From Neodiprion pinetum (taxonomy: Eukaryota; Arthropoda; Insecta; Hymenoptera; Diprionidae), in contig NC_060235.2 of assembly GCF_021155775.2 (NCBI RefSeq), forward strand, positions 15,711,193 through 15,775,192: 64,000 nt of DNA, read 5' to 3'. Both the position numbers and the translations under genes were made by a program. Shown here piece by piece: positions 1 to 13,340 of this stretch. The notes below the pieces were generated by a model. The model saw only the letters and a program-made list of their open reading frames with translations. It made no database searches and was not told where the DNA came from. Positions within the stretch are counted from its first letter, which is position 1; each line of letters begins with the position of its first letter.

Positions 1-1159
1 TCTTTTCGACGATTGTCATGATCCTAGTGATCAAGTAGTCATTAAGCAAGAAACCCGAAAAAGCCGTCCAACTCCATCCGAAACGGATACAGTTACGAAA
101 ATTCATTTCGATACTCATTGCCGAGAGTTACCATTAGATAATCCACTTAGGAATATTGAGCATGGCTCTGATTAAAAGCGGGGCCGATTATTCGTAAGAA
201 GCGATGAAGTCTTGGACTCAGCGAACGCAGCGGTGATAGAGCTCAAAGAGCAGCACAACTGGAGGAATAAAAATAAAACGAAAAAAAAACCTGAATACAC
301 CAAAGCGTGTCCAAATTTTGACTCTAATAATATCGCGGCATATACTTCACTGCCACTGCTACCTAATGGTAATTGTTGTAAGAATGTGAAGGATAGATCA
401 ACTATATTAGTCGTGGAAAACACATGTGGATTTAATAGCGTTTGTCAAATATTAGCGATGGCTATTTGTAATAATCCACGTTAAAAAGCAACCATTGTTA
501 ATAGCGCTGCAGGTATATACAAGTGTATCGAACCATTGATACAAAAAGGTCTAGTGTCACAGGTTTTCAAAGAACGTGCCAATGCGCTACTAGCTTTACC
601 AAGAATAAAAAAATAACGGAAAGGCGAAATCATTAAAATCAGAGCAGACTCTAATCTTACTGTTCTTGTCGAAGATTTATTCGTTGGTATACCCAGTTAC
701 ACACTGCGATGTAAGTGTTCACAATGCGGTATCGAAACAGAACATCGTCGAGTTTTTTTAGATGTTAACTACAACCCCTTGACATCAGAAGGAATAACAG
801 TTCTTCATCAAGCGGTATCGTTAGGACGGTATGTTCCGCGCAAATGTTGTGGTACAAGTACACAAATTGTCGAATACGGTTCACATTTATTCCTTGATGT
901 CGATACAGGTAGAAATAAGAGAGAGAAACTGTCAAATGTTCCTCGAGACTTGATAGTAACAGATGGCACTCGATATAAATTAACTGGCGTTGTTGAGTAC
1001 CAGGGGCCTAAGTGTGTAAATTCTGTTGGACATTATATTGGATATTGCTGGACTGGCAGTCATTGGATCCGATATAATGATAATGCGCGCAACAAAACAG
1101 CGCAAATAGTCACCGGTACCGTATCGGTAGGGATTCACATATGTGTATACACGATTTGA
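1..1159 (+). pseudogene. USP-like (peptidase C19 fold) pseudogene, 5' partial
   Basis: One reading frame runs from the window edge (codons starting at base 2) to a TGA at about 1157-1159. It is interrupted by three in-frame TAA codons at 173-175, 482-484 and 614-616, with no frameshift. The frame carries the layout of a ubiquitin-specific protease. A Cys box (NTCGFNSVCQILAMAI) lies near 425-470. A zinc-ribbon-like CKCSQCG lies near 710-730, with a second CC pair near 845. A His box (GHYIGYCWTGSHWIRYND) lies near 1030-1080. Known family role: cleavage of ubiquitin or ubiquitin-like tails. Such divergent USP-like frames recur as multi-copy genes or mobile-element cargo in insects; that link is recollection, not shown here. 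The stops make it very probably dead, although the amino-acid pattern between them is well kept, which suggests recent decay. The start lies outside the window. An alternative is a multi-exon gene with the stops inside introns, but I see no splice sites placed to remove them. Confidence 0.72.
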
Positions 1160-1745
1160 TAGCGATGCCTCAGAAAAGAAAATTAAATGCGTCAGTGCTT
1201 GTTAATATGGTATGAATCGATGAGTAAATGCGGATGTAAATAAAAAGTCTGGGTGCTTGTACATAAAGTGTAAATGGTGTGTGAATGTGGATCTCAAAGT
1301 GGGATGGATTTTAGTTGAACCCACAAATGCCAACCGCACCTCCACGTGGTGAGATCCGGGCAACATAAGTTATGTTCTGCTTACGGCCAACGCGGCTCTG
1401 GTTTATGTATTTGTAAGTGAATAGTCCTCATCGTGATTGCATATTGTGACACGCAAGATATAATCCTCGTTTGAAAAATGTCAAAGCACCGTAGAATATT
1501 GTATCCTAGCGCAATCTACCTATAGGAAAACAATAGTTATATCAATTGCACTGGAAGTGATCGGACATTTCTGTTGTCGAAAATCGCACAATCATACACC
1601 TATATCTGAAAATAATTACATAAAAGGCGATTCCTGAAACAACGTATCACACAAACCTAGCGATGCCTACACAGCTCGAGGAATCGGGATATCGCGTTTA
1701 GAAAAAAAATGACCGAAGTTCGACGAAAAAAATTTTAATAATATA
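1160..1745. other. Gene-free AT-rich stretch downstream of the USP-like pseudogene
   Basis: No coding frame of note. An AATAAA-like string (GTAAATAAAAAG) lies near 1236-1247, about 80 bases past the pseudogene stop, where a poly(A) signal of the ancestral gene could have been. Nothing else is recognisable. Confidence 0.4.
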
Positions 1746-2006
1746 GTTTTTTGGCAATATCAGCTACGTTTTTGGAGATAATCGACTACTGTTTGCGGCA
1801 CATCGCAGCACAAGCTTAGCACATTCTGACACAACCCTTGCTTTTTCGAAAAAACAAAATGGCCATGCTGGTTGAAAAAATGATTTTTTGACGATTAGAG
1901 CCCGGTTTTTGATAATCGGGACCTGCGATTCGCGGCACGTTGCAGCGCAAACCAAGCACATTTTAGCACAAAACTTATTTTTTCTCTAATCTCAAATGGC
2001 CATGCT
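1746..2006. repeat. Tandem duplication, 137-bp period, two copies
   Basis: Two adjacent diverged copies of about 137 bp. The pairs GCGGCACATCGCAGCAC / GCGGCACGTTGCAGCGC (about 1795 and 1932) and AATGGCCATGCT (about 1858 and 1995) are each 137 bases apart. The intervening AGCACATT(C/T)T(G/A)(A/G)CACAA element is also shared. It may be a satellite monomer or an internal repeat of a transposon; no ends are visible. Confidence 0.8.
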
Positions 2007-2662
2007 AAGTTCTCGGACATGCAATGATATTCATACATTCATACATCAACGGCAATTTATGATAAAAAAAAAAGAAAGAAAAAAAAATTCATAATGGCAT
2101 CTATCCAAATCCAAGATTGGCAAGACGATAATCTATTCGAAGCTAACTGATCAATTGACTTCCGATTAAGTCCGTAATTCTATAAAATATGAATCTAAGC
2201 TGCAAGCGGAAAAAACAAAACTTTCGAAATTTCATGCGTTAGTAATATTAAACAAGCTGTTATCAAACAGTAATTCCGATGTTAAATTGATCGTGTACGA
2301 AAAAATAAGAAGTTAATTTGTATAATGATAACTGCCGATGTTTGAGACGACGTTGTTACACGGGATCACATACGACACGAAGAGGTATTGAAAATCATTT
2401 CACTAAAAAATAAAAGTCGAATGTGCCCGCCAAGTACGTAGGTCTTGGAATGATGTTTCGGTATCACTACATGAAACAGCGAGATCCGACACGACGTATA
2501 CCTCTACTTGCCGAGAGGTCGTAGGGCTTGGAGATTTTTCCTGATTTCACGACAGAGACTGGCAATACCTAAGTTGTACTTGTATGTTTATTATGATGTG
2601 GTTTTGGTAAGTTGGCGGATTTTACATTTCAGATATTTTTATCTAAATTATCGATTACAGCC
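2007..2662. other. Gene-free stretch
   Basis: AT-rich DNA with an A-rich run (about 2060-2090). No gene, hairpin or duplicated segment stood out. Confidence 0.4.
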
Positions 2663-5675
<3,013 letters not shown>

Positions 5676-6045
5676 GATACCCACAGCAGGACGGACCTTC
5701 CGAAAATTTTGACATTTCTATTTTTTTACGATTTTTCTATTTAATCGAATATACATTTTTTACCATACATATTGATAGATAATCAATGATTTATTCAATA
5801 GAGGTAGAATTAAAGGATGCAGACGTATTGGCAAAAACAAAAATTAACAAAATTTTGTTTAATCATTTTTGTTTAGACGGGGTCCCTTGTGCCCCGGAAT
5901 TTTTGTTCTGAAATTATGGCAATATAATGAGGAATTTGTTCAAGATAGATCAAAACAACTTGTATCCGGTGCTCAAAAGCCAGAAAAAATAATTAGCGGC
6001 TTAGGCGGTCCGTCGTGCCCCATGTTACCCTTTATACGCAATGAA
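5676..6045. repeat. Weak inverted repeat, possible decayed transposon
   Basis: A left segment near 5680-5700 (CACAGCAGGACGGACC) is the approximate reverse complement of a right segment near 6006-6024 (GGTCCGTCGTGCCCCATG). A related GGGGTCCCTTGTGCCCC lies at about 5880. The short match and lack of a target-site duplication keep this tentative. The 71-residue frame across it owes its GP-CP motifs to these DNA repeats. Confidence 0.3.
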
Positions 6046-6791
6046 ACGTTTGTAATCGTGCGTTACGGTGAAAGACTGGTTTGACAAATTTAAGACAAAT
6101 TTGTTTTCATACTCCCAGCCCTTCCCTAATATGGCACCAACATTCTCCGAGATGTATTCATAAATTTTTATGAATATTCCAGGAGTACATTGGGTACATA
6201 TCTAATATACACGACTACACGGAGAGTGGAATTCGAATCGTTTGGCAAATTACACGAGTTCATTTATGCCCTCTCGTCGCTGCTGTTACACCCGCAGATA
6301 CTTCGAAGGTACACATGAAACCGCGTCAACGTAATTAACGAAGGAGAGATCCAGTGAGAGTACGTACTTACCTCGAGTATTATCCTCCGATTGGTACCCG
6401 TTCGAAGGTAAGTAGTTAGATAAAACCGAGAATGACGCACTGCCATGAATATTGTAGAACTGCATGAACCCCGCATAGCTGCAGCACATACACGTGCATG
6501 TCCGAAAGGGTTGAAATTTAGCCATTTATCTCGTGTGTGCGAGCCTTGCATCTCGTTTTCCAATTTCTTCCTCTAACATATTATATGTATTACAAAGTTT
6601 AATCTAGAGCTAACAAGCGTCAGACTTTCGGGGTAGCTATCGTTACTTGGCATTTATATGTAAACAGAATAATTTATAGCATAATTATAATTATATAAAA
6701 TTTCACACTACGGGTAGTTGCTCGAGGTTCTACTCTTAGGTTGAGACATGAGCTACTCCATGAAAATTTAACGATTCTTTCCGATTTTGAA
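6046..6791. other. Gene-free stretch with a MITE-end look-alike
   Basis: CTACACGGAGAG at about 6215-6226 matches twelve bases of the left end of the MITE at 42999, but the similarity stops there and no partner end was found. No gene is recognisable. Confidence 0.35.
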
Positions 6792-7135
6792 CCACTATAA
6801 TGGATCCAATATTACAATTTTGGAAGTCTAACCTTGAATTCGTTATCGGTGGACCCATAGAATCATCCACCTACTAATTTCTACCAAAATTCCAATATTT
6901 ACCGTTTTTTTCTCACCATATTGGATTCGCCATTTTGGATTTCGCAAATCTAACATAAGATTCGTGATCAGCCACCCAACAAACCTTCGAGTACTAATTT
7001 TCATCAATATCCAACTGTTGTTAGTTTTTTTCAACTTATTGAATACACAAAAATTAAATTTTTTAAGTCTGACTTTAGATCTGTGATCAGCGACCCAAAA
7101 AACTTTATGGCGCCAATTTTCATTCGAATTCATTG
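6792..7135. repeat. Tandem repeat, about 121-bp period, three diverged copies
   Basis: Three successive units start near 6792, 6914 and 7034. They share a 'T-ATTGGAT' start, a 'AA(G/A)TCT(A/G)AC' block, and an anchor TCGTTATCGGTGGACCC / TTCGTGATCAGCCACCC / CTGTGATCAGCGACCC at about 6840, 6960 and 7081. A fourth unit may begin near 7128. It reads as a small satellite or the internal repeat of a larger mobile element. The 96-residue minus-strand frame across it repeats itself and is a by-product. Confidence 0.8.
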
Positions 7136-7309
7136 ATCCATTCTTAAGATATCATCATTTTTATTTTATTTATCGGAATTTTGTCATTTAAATAATTCAA
7201 AAAGTACTAGACCCATCAAAGCCAAAATCTTATCAATTCCAAGTTTGGAAACTCGTTCTCGAGATGTCGTCGGAGAAAAAGATTGATCACACACATACAT
7301 ACATATTAG

Positions 7310-7705
7310 TGTGTATCTTATTTGGGTCATGTCGCGCTCATCCCTAAAAAGTAGTCATGTTGTACAGTAGAAAATCAGGCTAAATCCAGAACATTTCCGA
7401 TAACTCTAACACGCCCCACCAAGCAGTCGAATTTCATGTGGAAGAATGCATGCATTTGAAATTTTATTGAAAAAACTGTTTATTACTTTAAAACTGTATA
7501 TTATCAAAAAAAATCTTCTGGCTATTCTGTAGGAAATTTAATGCTCTACGTAAAAGTCTTGTGTAAAATTTTTATAAATCTGATATTTATCATATGATCA
7601 GAGAAATTTCTGGATTTAACCCGATTTTTTTTTTTTTTTTTTACATAACATGAGTTGTTTTTGGGGGTGAGCGCGAAGAAGTTTCAAAATAACCCAAATA
7701 AGAAC
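7310..7705. repeat. Inverted-repeat element, arms about 90-100 bp
   Basis: The left arm (about 7313-7412) and right arm (about 7600-7705) are reverse complements with gaps. CTTATTTGGGTCATGTCGCG pairs with the right-arm CGCG...AACCCAAATAAG, TCATCCCTAAAAAGTAGTCATG pairs with a GAGTTGTTTTTGGGGGTGA block, and TAAATCCAGAA pairs with TTCTGGATTTA. The right arm carries a T18 run at 7626-7643. No transposase or clear target duplication was seen, so this is a non-autonomous element of unknown superfamily. Confidence 0.7.
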
Positions 7706-8272
7706 CCCCCTAATACATATATACAGACATCCATACATGCATACTTCCAGCCGAAAATGGTCGGAGGTGATTCTCTAGATATTGAAACGTCGAGATCGAG
7801 TGAAAACTCAACTTTTCAATTTCGGGGTTTTTACAATAAATTCTTTTTTTCTGTGGAAACAGAGAAGCGGAAAGTTAACGAGTCTGTCACGGTGGTAACA
7901 TATACCGTGAGTTTTCCTAGACGCGGAACGATCCATGCGCCTGATTCCGGCAATCGGAGTTGAGCATCCATAAAAACTCTGAAAGTCCAAAATCTCGAAA
8001 TTAAAAGCTTTTCGAATCTTATACAGAATTGCGAAAGAGTAAGTTCCGAAATAACAAAGCACTGAAAACCAAAGTTCCGAACACGCATTGCTCAGAATAG
8101 CAAACCCCCGGCAATCTAAAGTTCCGAAAACCGGTTTCCTTGTATACACACACTAGCATTCACGTACACTGGTGCTTACTATTAGGAACTTTGAACTGTT
8201 GGAACTGTGCAGTTTCGAGAGTTTTTTGTTCAGGATACCGCGTCTAGGGATAATGATCTTCGTATCTTTTAA
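7706..8272. repeat. Repeat-derived stretch with recurring AAGTTCCGAA
   Basis: AAGTTCCGAA recurs near 8041, 8071 and 8117, and an inverted GGAACTTTGAACTG lies near 8187. CCTAGACGCGG near 7917 is mirrored by CCGCGTCTAGG near 8238. This suggests a decayed palindromic element, but the arms are too eroded to bound. Confidence 0.4.
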
Positions 8273-9227
8273 CTACTTGTTACAGGATTCTTGAGTTTTT
8301 TCAAACATTCGTCTGATAGGAAGTAACAAAGAATCTGCAATTTCAAGACCGTGAATGAGAATTTTATGTACTGTTGTTGGTATGAAATACCGCGGATACA
8401 GTTTGACAAATTTTCGTGCTGTATTTTCAGTGAGTTTTGTCATTGCCGTACATTCATTTCGAAACCGAATTGCTTTATCAATTATTCATCAACTCCCGTT
8501 ATTGAAGCAAAAATTTTATTCAGATCAACAATAAGCCCTAAACTGTTAAAAAAACCTTATTGTACCTATACGTTTTCTTCGTCTCTCAGCATATTTTTTA
8601 TCCTTCTTGCGCAGTTGATAGTTTTCCATTTCCAATTTGTAACCTATATGCAAGCAACATTCAAAAAACCGTATCCAAGCATGCAAAGATGATATTCTGA
8701 ATTCGAAGTGATCTTTATTGATCGATTTTTGTAAAACCTTGCCGATATTATTTATAACGTCCAATTGTAAGATCATTTATTCTTCTTTCAACTGTTTGAT
8801 TTAGCAATGCTTGCAGTGTAAATGTGGCTTCACTTTCAGTTACACCAATTTCTGATTTGACAGGGTAACACTTTTCTTTAGACTCCAATACATATTCAAA
8901 AGGCGGGTACAATTTTTTTATACGCATACATAATCCGTGATACTGACTGTTGGATAGCTTATTTTCTATTATGATGATAACATATTTTCTGTAACACGTT
9001 CCATAAGTTTCTGTAAGGTACTTTGATGATTTTGATGGACTGCCTGCTGTGACATCCTTAATTACTTTGGCAGCATGTAATTTTCCTGAAGCCCGAGGAC
9101 CCATTTGTGTAGCGTAGGCTAGTGCTTCGACGCTTTGTTCTGCTCGAACCTTTTCTGACCTGCTCCGTTTTGACCTGTCACTCAAATCGTTCCAACTTGA
9201 CGAAGGACGCCCCATTATATTGTACAT
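8273..9227 (-). pseudogene. Decayed multi-copy invertebrate protein, mobile-element-associated type
   Basis: Four minus-strand segments in successive frames look like one broken gene. 9227-8748 begins MYNIMGRPSSSWNDLSDRSK and includes KCYPVKSEIGVTESEA and LQALLNQTVERR. 8776-8546 includes LHAWIRFFECCLHIGYKLEM and a basic tail. 8547-8482 encodes NSLGLIVDLNK and ITGVDE. 8479-8273 includes KLYPRYFIPTTVHKILIHGL and ends at a TAG. The order and spacing of these motifs match an uncharacterised, highly multi-copy family I remember from Hydra, aphids and other invertebrates. Its 'GRP...RSKR' start, 'RIRFFE..LH' and 'VHK.LIHG' blocks are familiar. I suspect a transposon-encoded protein, but the enzymatic class is unknown to me and no catalytic triad is visible. 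At least three frame changes plus a premature stop make it dead. The 3' end is truncated near 8273. Confidence 0.7.
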
Positions 9228-9854
9228 GGAAGACCCTGTACAGTTATTTTGGATTGTGAAAGATACAGGAACGTTCAGCCAAACATCGAAATTTTTCGAA
9301 GAATATTATTTCCGTTCTGTCAACTTTTTCCACCTTTTTCTAAACTCCAATATCAATTTCGCAATGACATCCTTTAAATTTTGGGGTAAAATGTAAAATG
9401 ATATCTGTTTCCACAATGTCGTTCGCCACAATGATATTTCCGTTAAATATTTTTTTCTCAAAGAGGAAAATCTTCATTCTCGTGAAAGAAAGAGTCTCCC
9501 CAAAACAAGAGCACTTTATGCCCATTTTGGGGCCTGCGCGAATTTTTCCGAAACAAGGGCCAAATGGTACCTCGTGATACCCTAATACGCAAGGGCAAAT
9601 TTGAACCCGAGTATACGAATGCTTACGGAGATATGAGGGAGCAAAGTTGTTAAATTTCTATATATTCGGTAACATAGTCCCACAAATCAGAAAAAAAATT
9701 CAGATTTGGAAGAGCGACCATGCATGACATTCCCGTGTATATTTCGACGCTGAATCAGAATCTGATATCAAAAATACCCGTACACCCCTGAAACAATTCA
9801 TTTAAAATCCCCAAAAAATCCCTTAAAATGAAATCGAATTATGACGATGAACAT
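9228..9854. other. Gene-free stretch
   Basis: No gene. The segment near 9523-9558 resembles the reverse complement of 10319-10370 (both contain CTTGTTTCGG or its complement and a GGCC-rich core). A decayed element may therefore span the SINE below; this is weak. Confidence 0.3.
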
Positions 9855-9892
9855 CATCGTATGTCCAAACTGATTTCAGAGGACATACGATG
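9855..9892. repeat. Perfect 12-bp hairpin
   Basis: CATCGTATGTCC at 9855-9866 is exactly complementary to GGACATACGATG at 9881-9892, with a 14-base loop. It could be a short foldback or chance. It is too short for a pre-miRNA. Confidence 0.6.
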
Positions 9893-10051
9893 TTGTCGAA
9901 CGAAATTTTGAGATAATAATAATAATCCTTCATTAATCGCAGTTATGTTTGCAATAAATAGGAGTAAGAGTAGAGTACAGCAGGGGGTTGGCAGTGGTTG
10001 TAGAAACACCCGTATTTGCACCAGGTACAAGGGAACTGTCGAAAACATTAT

Positions 10052-10225
10052 CCAGGTGTAGCCCGACCCGAGTTTAAAGCACCGACCAGCAACGCTGCGC
10101 CTGAACGGCCTGACCCGTCTTACATTTTTATAAGTGCCGTTCAGGACCTAATTACCAGGCCGGGGATTTGAACCCAAGTCCTCTCGCTCCGTAGCCGCGA
10201 GTGCTGAGTCACTGCGATTGGTAGT
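10052..10225 (-). mobile_element. Probable tRNA-derived SINE
   Basis: On the minus strand a perfect RNA polymerase III B box, GGTTCAAATCC, lies at 10174-10164. It is preceded about 40 bases upstream by an A-box-like GTGACTCAGCACTCG near 10212-10198. The head resembles a degenerate tRNA, followed by a body that contains a perfect 10-bp inverted pair (CCTGAACGGC at 10100-10109 and GCCGTTCAGG at 10136-10145). It is not an intact tRNA gene: the acceptor stem does not close and the anticodon arm is poor. No poly(A) tail or target duplication was identified. Confidence 0.55.
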
Positions 10226-10947
10226 TAGATAGAGTTTTGCTGAATCAAAATCGGAAATGAGGTTTCGTTGAACTAAATTCTAAGAGAGGATGTTGTTCCT
10301 CTCAGCCGACGATTTCACCCTTGTTTCGGCATAATCGGCGCGGGCCTTAACGTGGGCAATTTTTGGGGAGGCTCTTTTTTCGATATCATTTGCAGGTTCT
10401 GTAAGAGTTAAAAAATTAGATGATTGGAAGGGTTAGTTTCTCAAATTTCTTATAAAAGATATTTCATACGAGAGAACGATGCACAACTGGAAGTGAAATA
10501 TGCGCGTCCACACGTCATTGCATAAAAATTATAACAGAAGCCAAATAGGTAGCTACCGGCAGCTAGTGTTTTCAGAAGCTGTCAATAAATGTCTAGTCAA
10601 CAACTTCCATTTGGTTTCAGAGCAAGATCTGACAATATTTTTGACTTATCGAGTTTCTTACCATGACTTTTCACAACAGGGCAAAAAAAATACGACCATC
10701 TTTATTATTAATTTACTATTTGATGTATCTTTATCATATGTCAAAAGATAGTATTAGTAGCAGTAGTAGTAGATGGACATTTTTTGACACCTGCGGCCCA
10801 CTTCGTGGGAGATTCTCTTGTAGGCATTTTGTTATAATAGTTTGTTGACTTTTTCTACAGTATGGGCTCGAGCATACCGGTATCGAGCGTCCCTAGATTG
10901 CATCGGTTTCTTGGCGTTGAAAGAGTATTTAGAGATCATATAATTGC
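10226..10947. other. Gene-free stretch
   Basis: Contains a short impure (AGT)n near 10751-10773. An 83-residue plus frame starting near 10500 has no recognisable domain. DNA immediately before 10948 may be a continuation of the Helitron remnant in a shifted frame, but I could not confirm it. Confidence 0.3.
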
Positions 10948-11335
10948 TTGCAAAATAATACAGAACTTGATATAGTAACGATGAAATTAATTGATATAGT
11001 AATCCGTAGTAATAACATATCTGCGAAATCATATGAAATATTGGGAGAAGAGATGCGGAATCAACAACACATTACTTCAGCTATTGAAAGTATACACGAA
11101 TTACATTTATGCATCACGTCGGAAACCAGGGCAAGATTTCCGTCGTTTAAACTCTCCGAGATGTAATAAAGTAGCAGCTATGTTCTTTATTTTGGCGAAT
11201 GGAAAAATTCCAGAACTATATGTCATTGTTGAGAACAAGAGTAGTAGAATGTTAAAAAATAAAAGATCGGTAAATCCAAACGTAGAGCCGTAGATGCATA
11301 CATTATTTTATCCATGCGATACGAGAGGTTGCCAT
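10948..11335 (+). pseudogene. Helitron replicase/helicase N-terminal domain remnant
   Basis: Two overlapping plus frames reproduce part of the Helitron-like N-terminal region that precedes the Rep and helicase domains of rolling-circle transposons. The first frame (from about 10948) reads NTELDIVTMKLIDIV and YEILGEEMRNQQ. A frameshift near 11110 moves to the second frame, which reads GQDFRRLNSPRCNKVAAMFF, corresponding to the usual 'RRYN.PT..EVA.I' block. After a TAG near 11291 it reads HTLFYPCDTRG, corresponding to '(Y)PLLFPYG..GW'. No Rep HUH motif or helicase motifs follow, so only this N-terminal piece survives. With a frameshift and a stop it is a dead fragment. No Helitron 5' TC or 3' hairpin-CTRR ends were identified. 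Confidence 0.72.
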
Positions 11336-13340
11336 TCTAATTTTTTTTCGCGTTGATGAAAAGATAACTGCTACGTTACTGCTAAACGCATAAGCAGATC
11401 TGCATACATAAAATACAGATTAGCTGTTCAAGTGAATTTAACATATTTTTATTAGGACGTTAATTATTTCAACAGTGAATTGCGAGTAATTATGTAAAAG
11501 TAGAACAAGATCGACTGAGATTGCGTTTTGATAATCGAAAAACATTGTGTTCAGAAGCAGGTTAAGAGACTATTTAGAAAATGTTGCGCACGATAAGTAA
11601 TTAGAAAAATCAGTATTTACAGAGACGAAGACAGTTCTCATAATAAAAAATAATAAATAATTACAAGAGCGCGCGAATGCTCTAGTATTTACAAAAAAAA
11701 AAAATCTGGGAAAACCCATGAAGTTACCTATTTAAGATACTTGAAGGTAGCTTTTGATGAAGAAAGTAGGTAGGAAGATCTATACAATATTCGCATGCCG
11801 CCCCAAGGTGCCACCAAGTGTCATAAACGAAATACAACGTACAGTACACTCTCTGAACAGAGCAACTCTCGATAGGGCCGCTTCCCCAGCGCAGCATATG
11901 CAATGTTTTGCAACGCTCAAGGGTGTCTGGAGGGGAATCCCCGATTCGTGGAAAATCGCTTTCCCTCTTGTCCCGTAGAAGCCCTATTGAAAGAGAGTGC
12001 ACTGTAGGCTCGACTATATGCGATACAAGTTCCGAGATTCACAAGAGTAAAGAAGAAAAGACGTATGCGGTCCGATCTGTATTATTATGTTAGTAGTCAG
12101 GAGTTACCGATTCGGAAGAGTAAAATCGATTTTTTTTGTCGCTATCATGGATTAAAAAGTTGACACTATATAGAGAAAATCTGGTTGCAATCTTTATTCG
12201 GTAAAACCTTCGCTGAGTATTCTCATATTAGTCAACGTGCGTAACAATGAAGAAGCGAAAACGAAAATTGCCAAGAACGGGATGAGACGCAGAGAGATAG
12301 GCTTATTCAATTTTTTGGATAAGCATCGTATCATAATTTGAGTGGAAGCGCGATACTACCTGCATGTAATTTCGGTTACACCACGATCTCCGCTATCTCT
12401 GTTCTCTCTCTCTGCTCCACTTTTAAGGTAGCACGTCGGAAGCACCTTCTCGAGTCGCAATCTTCGCGGGGCTGATTAATTTTCATTGGTTTGCGCGACA
12501 GCTCATTTTGTTTCTAGCCAATTTTGGTAACCAGTTCTCTCTTTCATTTTTCGTAATTCCTATCTATTTGTCACTATGTATAATCACTGTCTCTCTGCAT
12601 TTCAAGAAAATCTTACCAACTCGGAACCCCCCTCCCGCCGGAATGCAATCACAGCGCGATGAGATAAATAATATAATTAAGTACACGATTTACCTTATTC
12701 GTATAAGGTCGAAGATTGGTGAACGACCATCAGGGGTTTGACTGCAGAACATCCAAACTTCGGACTCCCAACTTTGTTTTCCACAGGTTGCACCGTAGCC
12801 ACGAGTGTCTAACGTGGCACACGTGTACCTTTTACTTATTCATCGAGACTCGACCGCCAGTTTTCTTGGCGACGACAGCTGATCGATGACACAATCATCA
12901 TACCCTGTACGTAAGCGCTACAACCTAGTGTTCACGCTTAAATGTAGCATGATCATACCCGGAATTACACATCGCAGATAATATAATAGCAATTCATATA
13001 TTTGAGCGAGACGGCAGCGAAGTAAGCCAGCGGCCACGAGGCCTATGAGATAATTTCTTGACCCTCAGATGTATTGCACAATAATTTCAGTGTTCCTGTA
13101 CATGTTTATTATATACGGTATATAAGTATATGCATCCAGAGGTTGAAAACTAAGAGGATCACTCGTGAGTAGGCGGTGCACTGGGTGCAATAGACGAGTT
13201 TGATGATCGAATACCGCCGTGTTATAATACAAGACTTAGGATGGTGTTTCACCCAGCGTTGCGTAAGCGCGAGGGTCAAGTCCCCCTTTGTTTCAAAATC
13301 ACTCCTTAATTAATCCCTATTTAAGCAATCGGTCTGTTTG
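11336..13340. other. Gene-free stretch
   Basis: About 2 kb without a recognisable gene. Short frames at 11724-12093 overlap on both strands in several frames and show no family pattern. The rest is AT-rich with mixed short runs. Confidence 0.4.

Noticed and set aside
6215..6226. CTACACGGAGAG identical to a MITE end
   Set aside because: Similarity ends after twelve bases and no partner end exists nearby.
10500..10751. 83-codon frame just upstream of the Helitron remnant
   Set aside because: I could not match it to Helitron or any other family.
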